64,000 nucleotides of DNA, taken from the NCBI GenBank assembly GCA_021324415.1, contig JAJPJF010000273.1, positions 26,566-90,565 on the forward strand, in the 5' to 3' direction. This document shows, piece by piece, positions 45,299-54,992 of this stretch (within the stretch, counting starts at the first letter, position 1; every line of letters starts with the position of its first letter). The translations under genes were made by a program, and so were the position numbers. The DNA comes from Nostocales cyanobacterium Centralia_MAG_434. GTDB taxonomy: Bacteria; Cyanobacteriota; Cyanobacteriia; Cyanobacteriales; Nostocaceae. Under the pieces are notes generated by a model, which ran no database searches, was not told the origin of the DNA, and saw only the letters and a program-made list of their open reading frames with translations.

Positions 45299-45638
45299 AG
45301 GCTATTTGAGGAACGAACGACAAAGACCCAAAGGACAAGAAAACTAAGATTCTGTTCTTATATGGTCATTGTAAAAAGACGAGAAAACCAGCTGGATCGG
45401 TGTTCACGTCTTCTTCAAGGGGTATTACCGTCCGTGAAAAACCTGGCTTTTGAAAAATCGTGAACTACCTATACTCATGTGTTAAGGGAGTAGGGAGTGG
45501 GGGAAAGACCACTTTCTTGCCCAGTGGTGAAACTTGTTTGATTGGGACTGCCTTTACCGAAGGGCTGTCAGTACGGAGGAAATTTCCTATATTTTAAAAG
45601 TACGTACAAACCAAATTAGTGTGCTGTTTCGCAGAGAC
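45299..45638. other. Divergent promoter region of clpB and the Trp-rich gene
   Basis: This region contains a purine-rich stretch GACAAAGACCCAAAGGACAAG (STRR-like) close to the clpB start and otherwise mixed sequence. The frame starting at 45534 is only an upstream extension of the Trp-rich protein. No CIRCE-type inverted repeat is visible. Confidence 0.35.
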
Positions 45639-45893
45639 ATGGCTAAAAAGCAAAAATTTCCTTACCTAGTGGGTTCTAAGTGGACAGCCCAACAAAAGGT
45701 GGATGGCTGGCGACACTTCCAAGTTGTTAACCGGAAAAATCAGGGTAAGTGGGTATATGCCGAAATGGTTGCAGCCTGTGATCCCAATGTCCGCTTTTGG
45801 ATCAATGCCAAACTCTTACAAGATGGTTCTCAATGGCAGGCTGGCTGGCAATCGTTGCAAGAAATACAAAAACTGGAACAGGATGCATCCTGA
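45639..45893 (+). CDS. Trp-rich small protein (TIGR02450 family)
   Basis: This protein has 84 residues from ATG 45639. The sequence FPYLVGSKWTAQQKVDGWRHFQVVNRKNQGKWVYAEM, followed by RFWINAKLLQDGSQWQAGW, matches the TIGR02450 tryptophan-rich family of cyanobacteria and gamma-proteobacteria. It is soluble and basic. Function is unknown; members are often found near photolyase or light-response genes in other genomes. A longer frame from 45534 (TTG) has no family-like residues before 45639. Confidence 0.82.
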   Translation: MAKKQKFPYLVGSKWTAQQKVDGWRHFQVVNRKNQGKWVYAEMVAACDPNVRFWINAKLLQDGSQWQAGWQSLQEIQKLEQDAS

Positions 45894-46529
45894 TTGGGAC
45901 ACCAAAAGTTTGAGCAAGATTGAGAACTTTAATATTTTTTTACACTAAAAGTAGTGTGAACTTGATTTTGAGTTTGCTCAACAGACCCCAACTTGTATGA
46001 AAGTTTAAATAGCTTGGTACTACACAATGCTTTCTTGAGACTGAGAGTGCTTCTTTAAGCCAATTTTGCTCTTGTTGGTTAATGATTTGTGCGTCGTAAG
46101 GACTTTCGTTCTCAATAAGTATGAGGGCTGAAGCCTTCACTACGAAATTTTCACAATTAGCTTGCTAGAATGCCAGATCATTAATAGCTTGATATTTAAT
46201 TACATATTGTTAACTTTTTTAGTGAAACCCTTGCCGAACTTAAGAATCAAATATTTTGTTTTTTGTAACTCATTTATATAAATGTTTTTATTAAAATTAC
46301 CTAAAAAGGTTTTTTTTGATAAAAAAAAGGTTTTTTGAGCTTTAGTTTGAAAAATAAATTTTATACTCTTTATTTCATTCAATAGAGCACTGTTTCATTA
46401 AAAAAGCCTCTTTATTTTCCGTGGAATTTGAACAATAATGGCACTCACAGACCTCACACATCGCCATCTGGTGGTGCTGTAAGTTTTAGAGCGACGAGTT
46501 TAACAAGAAACCATAAGAGGCAAACAAAA
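45894..46529. other. AT-rich region upstream of chlL
   Basis: This 636-base region should contain the chlL promoter. It includes the palindromic dispersed fragment GAGGGCTGAAGCCTTC near 46122 and an A/T homopolymer-rich direct repeat (AAAAAGGTTTTTTTT / AAAAAGGTTTTTTGA) at 46298-46340. Short frames on the minus strand are AT-rich and not convincing. Confidence 0.4.
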
Positions 46530-47396
46530 GTGAAACTAGCAGTCTACGGAAAAGGTGGCATTGGGAAATCCACAACCAGCTGTAACATCTCCGTCGCCCT
46601 AGCTAAGCGCGGCAAGAAAGTCCTGCAGATTGGTTGCGATCCCAAACACGATAGCACTTTCACTCTCACAGGGTTTTTAATTCCAACAATTATTGACACC
46701 CTCCAAGAAAAAGACTACCACTACGAAGATGTGTGGCCAGAAGATGTGATCTATAAAGGCTATGGTGGGGTTGATTGTGTTGAAGCAGGTGGACCACCTG
46801 CCGGTGCTGGATGCGGTGGTTATGTCGTTGGCGAAACCGTAAAATTACTGAAAGAACTCAACGCCTTTGATGAGTACGATGTCATTTTGTTTGATGTTCT
46901 TGGTGACGTGGTTTGTGGTGGTTTTGCTGCACCCCTCAACTATGCTGACTACTGTCTAATTGTGACTGACAACGGCTTTGATGCTTTATTTGCAGCCAAT
47001 CGCATTGCAGCTTCAGTACGTGAGAAAGCAAGGACTCACCCACTGCGTCTTGCTGGGCTGATTGGCAATCGCACCTCCAAGCGCGACTTGATTGAAAAAT
47101 ACGTAGAAGCTGTGCCAATGCCAGTTCTAGAAGTTTTGCCTTTGATTGAAGATATTAGGGTATCTCGTGTGAAAGGGAAAACTCTATTTGAAATGGCAGA
47201 ACAAGATCCCTCTCTAAACTACGTTTGTGATTACTATCTCAACATTGCCGACCAAGTTCTAGCACGTCCAGAGGGTGTTGTACCAAACGATTCGCCTGAC
47301 CGGGAATTGTTCTCTTTGTTGTCTGATTTCTACTTAAATCCGAGTAAACCACAGGTTCCAAATCCAGAAGAGGAATTAGACTTGATGATTGTATAA
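46530..47396 (+). CDS. chlL: Light-independent protochlorophyllide reductase, iron protein ChlL
   Basis: ChlL is the NifH-like ATPase that passes electrons to ChlN-ChlB for dark chlorophyll synthesis. GTG 46530, with AAGAGG upstream, gives the canonical start [16 protein letters not shown] and 288 residues; the TTG frame from 46428 is an artefact. The Walker A is at residues 7-15. Cluster-binding cysteines are Cys95 ([11 protein letters not shown]) and Cys129 ([10 protein letters not shown]). Downstream are the DUF5331 gene and chlN on the same strand, the standard Nostocales order. The chlB gene is not in this window. Confidence 0.97.
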   Translation: MKLAVYGKGGIGKSTTSCNISVALAKRGKKVLQIGCDPKHDSTFTLTGFLIPTIIDTLQEKDYHYEDVWPEDVIYKGYGGVDCVEAGGPPAGAGCGGYVVGETVKLLKELNAFDEYDVILFDVLGDVVCGGFAAPLNYADYCLIVTDNGFDALFAANRIAASVREKARTHPLRLAGLIGNRTSKRDLIEKYVEAVPMPVLEVLPLIEDIRVSRVKGKTLFEMAEQDPSLNYVCDYYLNIADQVLARPEGVVPNDSPDRELFSLLSDFYLNPSKPQVPNPEEELDLMIV

Positions 47397-47423
47397 ATCT
47401 TCTATTTCTCAGGATGGGGCAAC

Positions 47424-48176
47424 ATGTCATTCTTCCGTAGTTTTACAGACTCTTTAAGGCAAAAGTGGCTACAATTCTTTCAGATCAATCGTGACTGGAT
47501 CAGTGTGCAAATGGAGGTGGAAGCGGTTTACACGCCTGATGGTGGTAGACGACCACCTTCTTACCTCATCCTGGGAGTAGTGAATGCTCTGGAGCCGAAG
47601 CTAGCGCAGCTGATGCTACCTTTTTCTAAACTGAATCCTGATGCTGATACCCTAATTGAGGTATTGGACCTACATTTTGATCCAGACATTGCTCTTGGTA
47701 ATCGAGTTCTTCCTAAAGCATATGAGTCAAGATATGAGGAAGTGTCAGCAGTCGTCATTGAGGAAAAGCCCAAAGATCAACCATTGACTATTGCTCAAAT
47801 GAATAGTTACGGGGATAGAGCAATGTCATCTGACAATATTGCTCGAGAGTTGGAAATGGTAGACAACCGTGAGAACCCTGTTGTGACCGATACAACAGCC
47901 CATGAACTTCAAATTGGGTTTAGTGAGCAACATTTACAAGATGAGTCTCATCACAGCAGCAGTGGTGGTGCAGTGGATGAGTTTGGCGATATTTCTTTCG
48001 ATGAATTTAATGGATCACAAGATAAGGGATTTGCTGACGCATTATCAGATGTCTGGAGTGACGGAGTGAGAGCCCACACAGGTGAGGCAAATCACGAACA
48101 AGTTTTAGGGGAAGAAGAGTTACCGTCAGGCGCTTTTGAGGAATCAGAAATTGCCCGTCTCTTCCCCAACACGTAA
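47424..48176 (+). CDS. DUF5331 protein between chlL and chlN
   Basis: This 250-residue protein has a conserved N-terminal half: SFTDSLRQKWLQFFQINRDWI, then RRPPSYLILGVVNALEPKLAQLMLPFSKLNPDADTLIEVLDLHFDPD in consecutive pieces. The C-terminal half is acidic and Ser-rich (SHHSSSGGAVDEFGDISFDEF, EESEIARLFPNT) and probably disordered. It is recognised as the cyanobacterial DUF5331 family. Its position inside the chlL-chlN transcript hints at a role in the dark-operative reductase, for example assembly or regulation. This is inference from context only. Confidence 0.85.
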   Translation: MSFFRSFTDSLRQKWLQFFQINRDWISVQMEVEAVYTPDGGRRPPSYLILGVVNALEPKLAQLMLPFSKLNPDADTLIEVLDLHFDPDIALGNRVLPKAYESRYEEVSAVVIEEKPKDQPLTIAQMNSYGDRAMSSDNIARELEMVDNRENPVVTDTTAHELQIGFSEQHLQDESHHSSSGGAVDEFGDISFDEFNGSQDKGFADALSDVWSDGVRAHTGEANHEQVLGEEELPSGAFEESEIARLFPNT

Positions 48177-48180
48177 TAAC

Positions 48181-48246
48181 TAGTTAGGAGTGATGAGTTA
48201 GGAGTCAGAGATAACAACTCCTAACTCTTAATTCCTAACTCCTAAC
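48181..48246. repeat. STRR block (TAGGAGT / CCTAACT heptamers)
   Basis: This is an inverted arrangement of AGTTAGGAGT units followed by ACTCCTAACTCTTAATTCC and TAACTCCTAACTT. It can fold as a long hairpin between the DUF5331 gene and chlN and may affect read-through. Confidence 0.75.
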
Positions 48247-48258
48247 TTAAAAAAATAA

Positions 48259-49677
<1,419 letters not shown>

Positions 49678-49699
49678 AAGGCAATAGGGAACAGACAGG

Positions 49700-49730
49700 T
49701 TGTGAACGGGGATTTAAACCCCGTCCACAA
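49700..49730. repeat. Palindromic repeat downstream of chlN
   Basis: TTGTG-ACGGGG and CCCCGT-CACAA pair with one bulge around ATTTAA. No T-run follows. The ACGGGGATTTAAACCCCGT core is a type seen repeatedly in cyanobacterial genomes. Confidence 0.65.
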
Positions 49731-49770
49731 TAAGTATCCTGCAAAGGGCGAGGCTTGCAACTCATTGGTT

Positions 49771-49855
49771 TTTGGGGTAGGAGGAAGCAAGCAACTTCGT
49801 GTTTGAGTTGCTTTCCATTGTTACCCGTTGCCCGTTCCCTCTTCCCTACCCCAAA
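49771..49855. repeat. Inverted-repeat element with inner hairpin and STRR units
   Basis: The perfect 11-base arms TTTGGGGTAGG (49771-49781) and CCTACCCCAAA (49845-49855) enclose a second inverted repeat (AAGCAACT/AGTTGCTT) and CCCGTTGCCCGTTCCC heptamer-like units. Confidence 0.6.
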
Positions 49856-50070
49856 GAGGTTTGGCGCAAGATTTCAAATGGAAGGCTCTTGCTCAGAAAT
49901 TTAGTAGATACATAAAATATAGCTAAATATTTTATCAAGTAAATATACTGTAAGCTGAAAAGATAATTGATACACCTTTGGTGGCGTTATCAAGTTAACT
50001 CTGCTACTAGTAATTTTACTAGACCCTGATTAGTTTTCAGAACATAACCAAAGAGGGTGAGTTCACAAAA

Positions 50071-50313
50071 TTACCATCTATGGTCCCAACGAGCTTCACG
50101 TGCGCGACGAGCTTCATATTCGCGATGAGCTTCTTCTGCGCGATGGGCTTCATATGCACGGTGAGCTGCTTCTGCTCGACGAATTTCATGTTCCCGACGA
50201 ATTTCATGTTCCCGATAAGGGTTATCGGCTAATGCAGGAGATGCAATTACACCACCGACCATAGCGACTACGCTAGCAGTACCAATGACAATTAGAGATT
50301 TGTTCAAACGCAT
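50071..50313 (-). CDS. Small secreted Arg/Glu/His-repeat protein
   Basis: This 80-residue protein has a clear signal peptide (MRLNKSLIVIGTASVVAMVG…, cleavage near ALADNP). The mature 50 residues are almost only Arg, Glu, His, Ala and Tyr: YREHEIRREHEIRRAEAAHR, then AYEAHRAEEAHREYEARR. The DNA shows an exact-type 18-base tandem duplication at 50181-50216. It would form a charged helix. Function is unknown; metal or polyanion binding can only be guessed. A similar exported basic protein lies at 26340. Confidence 0.7.
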   Translation of the reverse strand: MRLNKSLIVIGTASVVAMVGGVIASPALADNPYREHEIRREHEIRRAEAAHRAYEAHRAEEAHREYEARRAREARWDHRW

Positions 50314-50769
50314 AGTAGGTTTTCCTAAGCGTGGTATGAGTTGACGCTTGCTGAATTCAAGCTAGGTCAATCATAGAAATTAGAATCGAGTAGCAACATG
50401 AGTCAAAAGTCACGGTTCCAGTTAGGATAAAAGTCATGTTTTTGACATTGTGTAATTAATTATATTTATCTACTTACACGACGATTATATGCTTGCTAGT
50501 TTTCTGTGAAGATACAACAGTCAATATTAGTTGTTTCATAAGTTATGTTTAGATCACTTATAGATTAACCTGTGGATAGCATCATTTTTTACGAATATTT
50601 ACATGATTTGTCACATTTCTTAACACAAAAGTCTTTTGTCTTGAAATTCTAACAATTAGAATATTAATCGTGAGATTAAGATAACCAGATTAGTTGAATC
50701 TATTATCCTAATTGACAAGTAAACATCAAAGTTAAATTTTGCAAAAGCATAGAATATATACTGTAGCAG

Positions 50770-50838
50770 TCTATAATTCTATGCACTTTAGCTCTCCAGA
50801 TCAGTACTCTATTAACACTCCTTCAACGAGGGTGTTTT
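50770..50838 (+). ncRNA. Candidate orphan small RNA
   Basis: A free-standing rho-independent terminator (AACACTCC-TTCAAC-GAGGGTGTT then T-run, 50814-50838) has no gene upstream on its strand. A good -10 box TATACT lies at about 50758-50763. Together they would define a transcript of roughly 70 bases. No known sRNA motif is recognised (the Yfr1 core ACTCCTCACAC is not present). Its existence is inferred from signal arrangement only. Confidence 0.4.
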
Positions 50839-50851
50839 TTGAAGTTAAAAA

Positions 50852-50967
50852 TGTCATTCTGTTGGTGTAACCTTCCTATAAGGTAAGGAGCAAAAGCGAG
50901 TGAATTATCTGATTAACCCATCGGAAATTCTGATTTTTTACTCACTTTCGTTACTCTCAGAATGACA
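50852..50967. repeat. MITE-like inverted repeat element
   Basis: The perfect 10-base terminal arms TGTCATTCTG (50852-50861) and CAGAATGACA (50958-50967) bound a 116-base segment with an internal hairpin (ACCTT/AAGGT). GTCATTCTG-ended palindromes are a recurring dispersed repeat type in bacteria. Confidence 0.65.
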
Positions 50968-51263
50968 AATTTTAATTTTCATATAATTTTTAAACATCCT
51001 TTAAAGGGCATGAGCTACAAGTTCTGTATGAAGAATGCAGAAAAAGTGCTCGTGCACTCTTGAGAGTTTACAACATCTCACCTAACGCATCTTTTAGTAT
51101 CTTGCGTTCAGTTTGTTGTTGTGACATGTGAGTAAATCATCTTTGCATTGTTAAGTTAATAGACTGTTACAAAAATCTCAGGATGTATCACAAGTAGACT
51201 AAATTATTGCCGTTGTTCAGTTGGTAAAAAAATTTGGATTTTTGTGAGGAGATCATTGAAGAT

Positions 51264-52010
51264 ATGGAGACAAATAAGTGGTATCAACAGGCAGCAGAAA
51301 CAGTTATTGAACAGCTAAAAAATGAGTTTAGTAATGAACTTATTGGAATTCTCTTGAGTCGTTCAGTAGCAAGAGAGTTTTTACCAAAACAAAGCGATTT
51401 AGATATTTATGTAATTATTCGAGTATCCAAACAACAACATCGAGCTTTTACTGTTTCAGGAGTTAATGTTCAAGTTTGGATAAAACAAGTACAACAGATT
51501 CAAAAGGAGTTTCAGAATATAGACACATCAGAAATAGTAACTCTTGACCACTTTGCTAACGGGCGCATTTTGCATGATTCAGAAGGCGTTATGGCTTACT
51601 TAGTGCGGCAAGCGCAGTATATTTGGCAACAACCCAGACCTGCAATTCCTCTCCAGCAATTGCAACAACTTTGCCATACTTCAATCACCCAACTCAAAGA
51701 CGCTCAGGATTTGCTAGAAGTAGATGAAGTAGCTGCTAGTTTTGTCATGTTCAGCACATTAGTATCTGCTCTTGATATTTACTATAAGTTACAAAGACGC
51801 TGGACTGTTCAACCTATAAATCAACTGCGTGACCTACACGAACATGCTCCAGATTTTGAAAGTCTAATTCGTTGTATCCTCTCTACTAATATCTCAGTAA
51901 AGCAGAGGTATGTATATTTGTCACAACTGGTGGATAGAGTGCTTGAGCCAGTGGGAGGAAGAACCTTGGAAGCAGGAAAAACTGCTTCACAAGCAGTTGT
52001 ATGTGGATAA
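51264..52010 (+). CDS. Nucleotidyltransferase-like protein
   Basis: This protein has 248 residues from ATG 51264 (METNKWYQQAAETV); the TTG frame from 51234 is less likely. The N-terminal domain is a minimal nucleotidyltransferase, LIGILLSRSVAREFLPKQSDLDIYVI, with the metal-binding Asp pair in SDLDIYV. The usual Gly-Ser of the pattern reads Ser-Arg-Ser. A helical C-terminal half (LCHTSITQLKDAQDLLEVDE, LDIYYKLQRRW) resembles the HEPN-like or substrate domains of aminoglycoside nucleotidyltransferases. The substrate is unknown. It may modify a small molecule, a protein or an RNA. Confidence 0.75.
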   Translation: METNKWYQQAAETVIEQLKNEFSNELIGILLSRSVAREFLPKQSDLDIYVIIRVSKQQHRAFTVSGVNVQVWIKQVQQIQKEFQNIDTSEIVTLDHFANGRILHDSEGVMAYLVRQAQYIWQQPRPAIPLQQLQQLCHTSITQLKDAQDLLEVDEVAASFVMFSTLVSALDIYYKLQRRWTVQPINQLRDLHEHAPDFESLIRCILSTNISVKQRYVYLSQLVDRVLEPVGGRTLEAGKTASQAVVCG

Positions 52011-52038
52011 AAAATTTATAAAATATAGCTTAATTGTG

Positions 52039-52066
52039 GTGCGTTAGGACGCCATTTCTAACGCAC
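52039..52066. terminator. Palindromic terminator-like element between convergent genes
   Basis: GTGCGTTAG pairs perfectly with CTAACGCAC, followed by TTTA on the plus strand. It lies between the nucleotidyltransferase-like gene and the convergent alpha/beta hydrolase. This palindrome type is also a dispersed repeat in cyanobacteria. Confidence 0.6.
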
Positions 52067-52091
52067 TTTACCTAGCTAGATATTCCAACTT

Positions 52092-53096
52092 TTAGCTAAA
52101 AGCATCAATAATAATCTTTTTATTGAGAACTGCTAGCAAAACCGAGAGATCTGGGGAAACTCTATGGGTTAATTTGAGTTCGTTTACAGCAGTATCAAAA
52201 GTTTTACCTTGCATTATTTTATGACCGATTGCTATCACCTCGTTCCAGGTAATATTACTTTCTATATAAGCTTTAGCTATACTAATAAGTAGATCTTGTG
52301 ATTTGTTACCTTCAGCTTGAGTCATCATTGTATGAGGTACTTCTAAGAATTTATCAAAGCAGTAGTACCAAGATCTAGGTTGTTTTTTAAGTAGCTCTAA
52401 GAACAAGGTTTTTAATTCATTTTTATTAATAACTTGATCGCTATCACTAGTAATTATAAACATAGGTAATACTGGATCTTGCTTTACTCTATGAAGAATA
52501 TCTTGACCCATATCTAAAAACAGCCTTAGTGCGGGCATAGGAAAGCCCTCATATCCATGATTTCCCGGATTGTCTTTATTTGGCCATTCGTAATAAATAG
52601 GCAGAATTTCTACTAAAAAGTCTACCATTACGTTATTACCACCTAAATAAGGAGAAAACAGTAGAACTATTTCAATTTGTTTAAGACATTCAAGCCCCAA
52701 CCAAGCAGCTAAAGTTCCTCCACTAGAAAGTCCTCCAACTACTACTTGCTGCCCTAAATCTTGTGCAACTTTTAACCACGAAAGTGCAAATTCTTGATAA
52801 ACCTCAGGTTTAGTAGGTAAAGGAGGAGGATTATCCCCGTTCCAGCTTCCTGCTATCCCATGACCAGGTTGTAAGGGAATTAGCACATTATACCCAGATG
52901 CGAACAAGGCTTTTCCTATAGGTTCAAACTGGTAAGGACCTGCAGTAAATCCATGGAAAAAAAGGCAAACTTTGCTAGTTGGATGTGGGTGAAAAAAGAA
53001 TTTTGAGCAACAAGCGTGATTTCGTATTGGTAGGCTCTTCTCGAAAAGTTCAGTTTTCTGAATAATTTTTGATACTAAGGTAGAATAATCTGACAT
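52092..53096 (-). CDS. Alpha/beta hydrolase
   Basis: This 334-residue protein has the oxyanion-loop region LFFHGFTAGPYQFEPIGKAL, the nucleophile elbow VVGGLSSGGTLAAWLG (Ser in GLSSGG), Asp in IITSDSDQVINKNE and His in LEVPHTMMTQAEG. The triad is thus complete. It resembles carboxylesterase/monoacylglycerol-lipase-like hydrolases. The C-terminal 60 residues (ITWNEVIAIGHKIMQGKTF…) form an extra helical region beyond the fold. The substrate is unknown. Confidence 0.85.
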   Translation of the reverse strand: MSDYSTLVSKIIQKTELFEKSLPIRNHACCSKFFFHPHPTSKVCLFFHGFTAGPYQFEPIGKALFASGYNVLIPLQPGHGIAGSWNGDNPPPLPTKPEVYQEFALSWLKVAQDLGQQVVVGGLSSGGTLAAWLGLECLKQIEIVLLFSPYLGGNNVMVDFLVEILPIYYEWPNKDNPGNHGYEGFPMPALRLFLDMGQDILHRVKQDPVLPMFIITSDSDQVINKNELKTLFLELLKKQPRSWYYCFDKFLEVPHTMMTQAEGNKSQDLLISIAKAYIESNITWNEVIAIGHKIMQGKTFDTAVNELKLTHRVSPDLSVLLAVLNKKIIIDAFS

Positions 53097-53602
53097 ATTA
53101 AAGAATGTTAAAATGATTATATATTATTAACCAATAATATCATTACAAAAAACATCACCATTTAGATAGAAATGTTATTCATGGCTTGTTTTTTGATTGT
53201 GAAAACCTATATAGCAGTCCTATTTGATTTATGAAAATTCTAACCCCCCAGAAACCGATTTCTTTAAGAAACTGAGTTTCTCTACCCTCACGAATCACTT
53301 AGAAATGCCATAACATTATATATAACCGTCCTAAATGGTTTATAAAAATTGACGAACAGCAAATGTTTGACTCAAATAGGATTGCTATAGAAATTTTAGA
53401 TTCGAACTTCCACATAATACTCGAAAAACGAGCAAATTAAGTAAACTCAAGAAGAATTATCTCTTCAAGTCAACCTATAAACAAACGCTCATTAGATACA
53501 CTTTTTAAGTGAAGAGAAGTTGCAATACCAACCTAAGCCGCAACCTTGAGCAGGTTAAACTAGGTTTAATTACAATCGCTCCCTCGTTCATTTGATACTT
53601 TT
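53097..53602. other. Intergenic region holding a MITE-like element
   Basis: This 506-base spacer lies between the divergent hydrolase and YbjN-like genes. Its middle is the 180-base element at 53210-53389. The rest is AT-rich with no gene. Confidence 0.45.
53210..53389. mobile_element. 180-base MITE-like element with terminal inverted repeats
   Basis: The terminal arms TATAGCAGTCCTATTTGA (53210-53227) and TCAAATAGGATTGCTATA (53372-53389) match at 17 of 18 positions. Inside are a diverged internal copy (TATAACCGTCCTAAATGG) and a palindrome (AGAAACCGATTTC…GAAACTGAGTTTCT). There is no reading frame for a transposase. It is consistent with a non-autonomous, transposase-mobilised repeat. Confidence 0.7.
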
Positions 53603-54160
53603 ATGGCAGCTACACTGCAACAGATTGCTAAGTACTTAGACAATCTTGGTTGGGACTACCGCTTTGATGAAGAAGAAGATCGCATCGTCACAGGTGTCGA
53701 AAGTGAGAATATAGAAGATTTCCTAATTGTTGTTCAACTAGATGAGGAGGGAGGTTTTTTTCGCATATTTACGCCTCAAGTTCTAGCAGGAGTACAAGAT
53801 CATCCATATAAAGCAGCTATCTTAGAGACAATGCTTGCCATTTCTTGGGAAACAAAAATGTTGCAATGGGAATATGACCCATTAGATGGTGAAATCCGCG
53901 CTATCATAGAGTTTCCTTTGGAAGACTCAATTCTTACAGAAAAACAATTTAACCGTTGTTTGAGTGGGTTAGTTCAGCTGGTAGACTCTGTAGCACTCCC
54001 CCGTCTTAGGGAAGTGATGGAAACAGGCCAAGATCCTGGCAACGTAGAAATTGGAGAAAGACTGTTACTTAGTATTCAAGAACAGGCTCCTGGATTGCTT
54101 GAACTTCTGGAAAAGGCAATGGAGGCTCGAAAAAAACGGGGAAGTTTTCCTGTTGAATAA
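53603..54160 (+). CDS. YbjN-like / type III chaperone-fold conserved protein
   Basis: This 185-residue acidic protein starts AATLQQIAKYLDNLGWDYRFDEEEDRIVTGVES in sequence, then LIVVQLDEEGGFFRIFTPQVL and MLAISWETKMLQWEYDPLDGEIRAIIEFPLEDSIL. This is the pattern of the YbjN (CesT/type III chaperone-like) superfamily common in cyanobacteria. Its function is unknown. The DUF3318 gene follows 80 bases downstream. Confidence 0.82.
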   Translation: MAATLQQIAKYLDNLGWDYRFDEEEDRIVTGVESENIEDFLIVVQLDEEGGFFRIFTPQVLAGVQDHPYKAAILETMLAISWETKMLQWEYDPLDGEIRAIIEFPLEDSILTEKQFNRCLSGLVQLVDSVALPRLREVMETGQDPGNVEIGERLLLSIQEQAPGLLELLEKAMEARKKRGSFPVE

Positions 54161-54240
54161 GTCGGAGTGTCATTGAAATAGCTATACTCCAAAGTGATAC
54201 CCTCAACAATATATACTGAAAATTTTTAGGGCTGGATATT

Positions 54241-54885
54241 ATGACATCCTATGCAACCTCCTCTGCCAAAGCAGAAATGAGTGAACTACGGCGGTTAAAA
54301 GGTTTACTACCGCCAGAATTGCAGAGTTGGGTCACAGTTGAAGGCACAACTGAGGTCAATCCACCCCTGATCCGTTGCGAAGAAATTGGAAAAGACCAGG
54401 TAGAAATTCAAATTGATCTGGTGAAATGGGATATGCTCGCGATGGATCAGCGCAATTTGCTATTCTGGCACGAAGTTGCCCGCATTCAAAATGACACAAT
54501 ACCCAAAGATGGTTGGGAAATGGCAGCCCTGGCAATTGGGTTAGGTGGTGCTGTTGGTGAACTGTGGGTTCAGGATGCATTGCTGTTGGTGCTTGCTCTG
54601 GCTCTGTGCGGTGTGTCGGGTTGGCGCTTGTATCAAAAAAATAGTGGCGACAAGCAAATCAAAGAACTGACTGACGCTGATGAAAAAGCGATCGCCTTGG
54701 CAACGCGCTTTGGATACACTCTCCCTAATGCATACAAGAGTCTAGGTAGTGCCTTGAAAACTCTGATTGACAATACTCCCAGCAAACGTCAACGCTCTAA
54801 ATATGAAGCACGACTGTCTGCTCTCAAACGCAGTGCTAATAAGGCAAAAGCAAAATCTAAAAATTTAGATGAGGGGGAGATCTAG
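54241..54885 (+). CDS. DUF3318 membrane protein
   Basis: This 214-residue protein has an N-terminal soluble part (ELRRLKGLLPPELQSWVTVEG, LVKWDMLAMDQRNLLFWHEVARIQ), two membrane segments (WEMAALAIGLGGAVGELWV and ALLLVLALALCGVSGWRLY) and a basic coiled C-terminus (SKRQRSKYEARLSALKRSANKAKAK in pieces). The HEVARI segment resembles a metallopeptidase HExxH only loosely and lacks its second His. It is recognised as cyanobacterial DUF3318; function unknown. Confidence 0.85.
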   Translation: MTSYATSSAKAEMSELRRLKGLLPPELQSWVTVEGTTEVNPPLIRCEEIGKDQVEIQIDLVKWDMLAMDQRNLLFWHEVARIQNDTIPKDGWEMAALAIGLGGAVGELWVQDALLLVLALALCGVSGWRLYQKNSGDKQIKELTDADEKAIALATRFGYTLPNAYKSLGSALKTLIDNTPSKRQRSKYEARLSALKRSANKAKAKSKNLDEGEI

Positions 54886-54992
54886 AGTTAGGAGTTAGGA
54901 ATAGGGAGTGGCGTTGGGGAGTGGGGAGTAAAATTGTCTCCTTGTCCCCCTTGTCCCCCTTGTCCTCCTTGTCCTCCTTGTCCTCCTTCCCT
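54884..54992. repeat. STRR block (GTTAGGA and TTGTCCCCC/TTGTCCTCC units)
   Basis: A few GAGTTAGGAGTTAGG units are followed by eight or so tandem TTGTCCTCC/TTGTCCCCC units. They end exactly at the 3' end of queE. This is the reverse complement of the family at 31016-31112. Confidence 0.8.

Larger units (their letters stand above)
49678..50070. other. Intergenic region after chlN, palindromic elements only
   Basis: This region contains the palindrome at 49700-49730 and the larger inverted repeat at 49771-49855. The remainder is AT-rich. No gene is visible. Confidence 0.4.
50314..51263. other. Long intergenic region with candidate sRNA and MITE-like repeat
   Basis: About 950 AT-rich bases lack a protein gene. 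The supported contents are the candidate small RNA at 50770-50838 and the inverted repeat element at 50852-50967. The remainder shows only scattered stops and A/T runs. Confidence 0.45.

Noticed and set aside
46200..46382. 60-residue minus-strand frame upstream of chlL
   Set aside because: Very Lys/Phe/Ile-rich because of A/T homopolymers; no start signal and no resemblance to known proteins.
54241..54885. Metallopeptidase reading of the DUF3318 protein (HEVARI segment)
   Set aside because: The HExxH pattern is not complete: the second His is replaced, and no further zinc ligand is evident.
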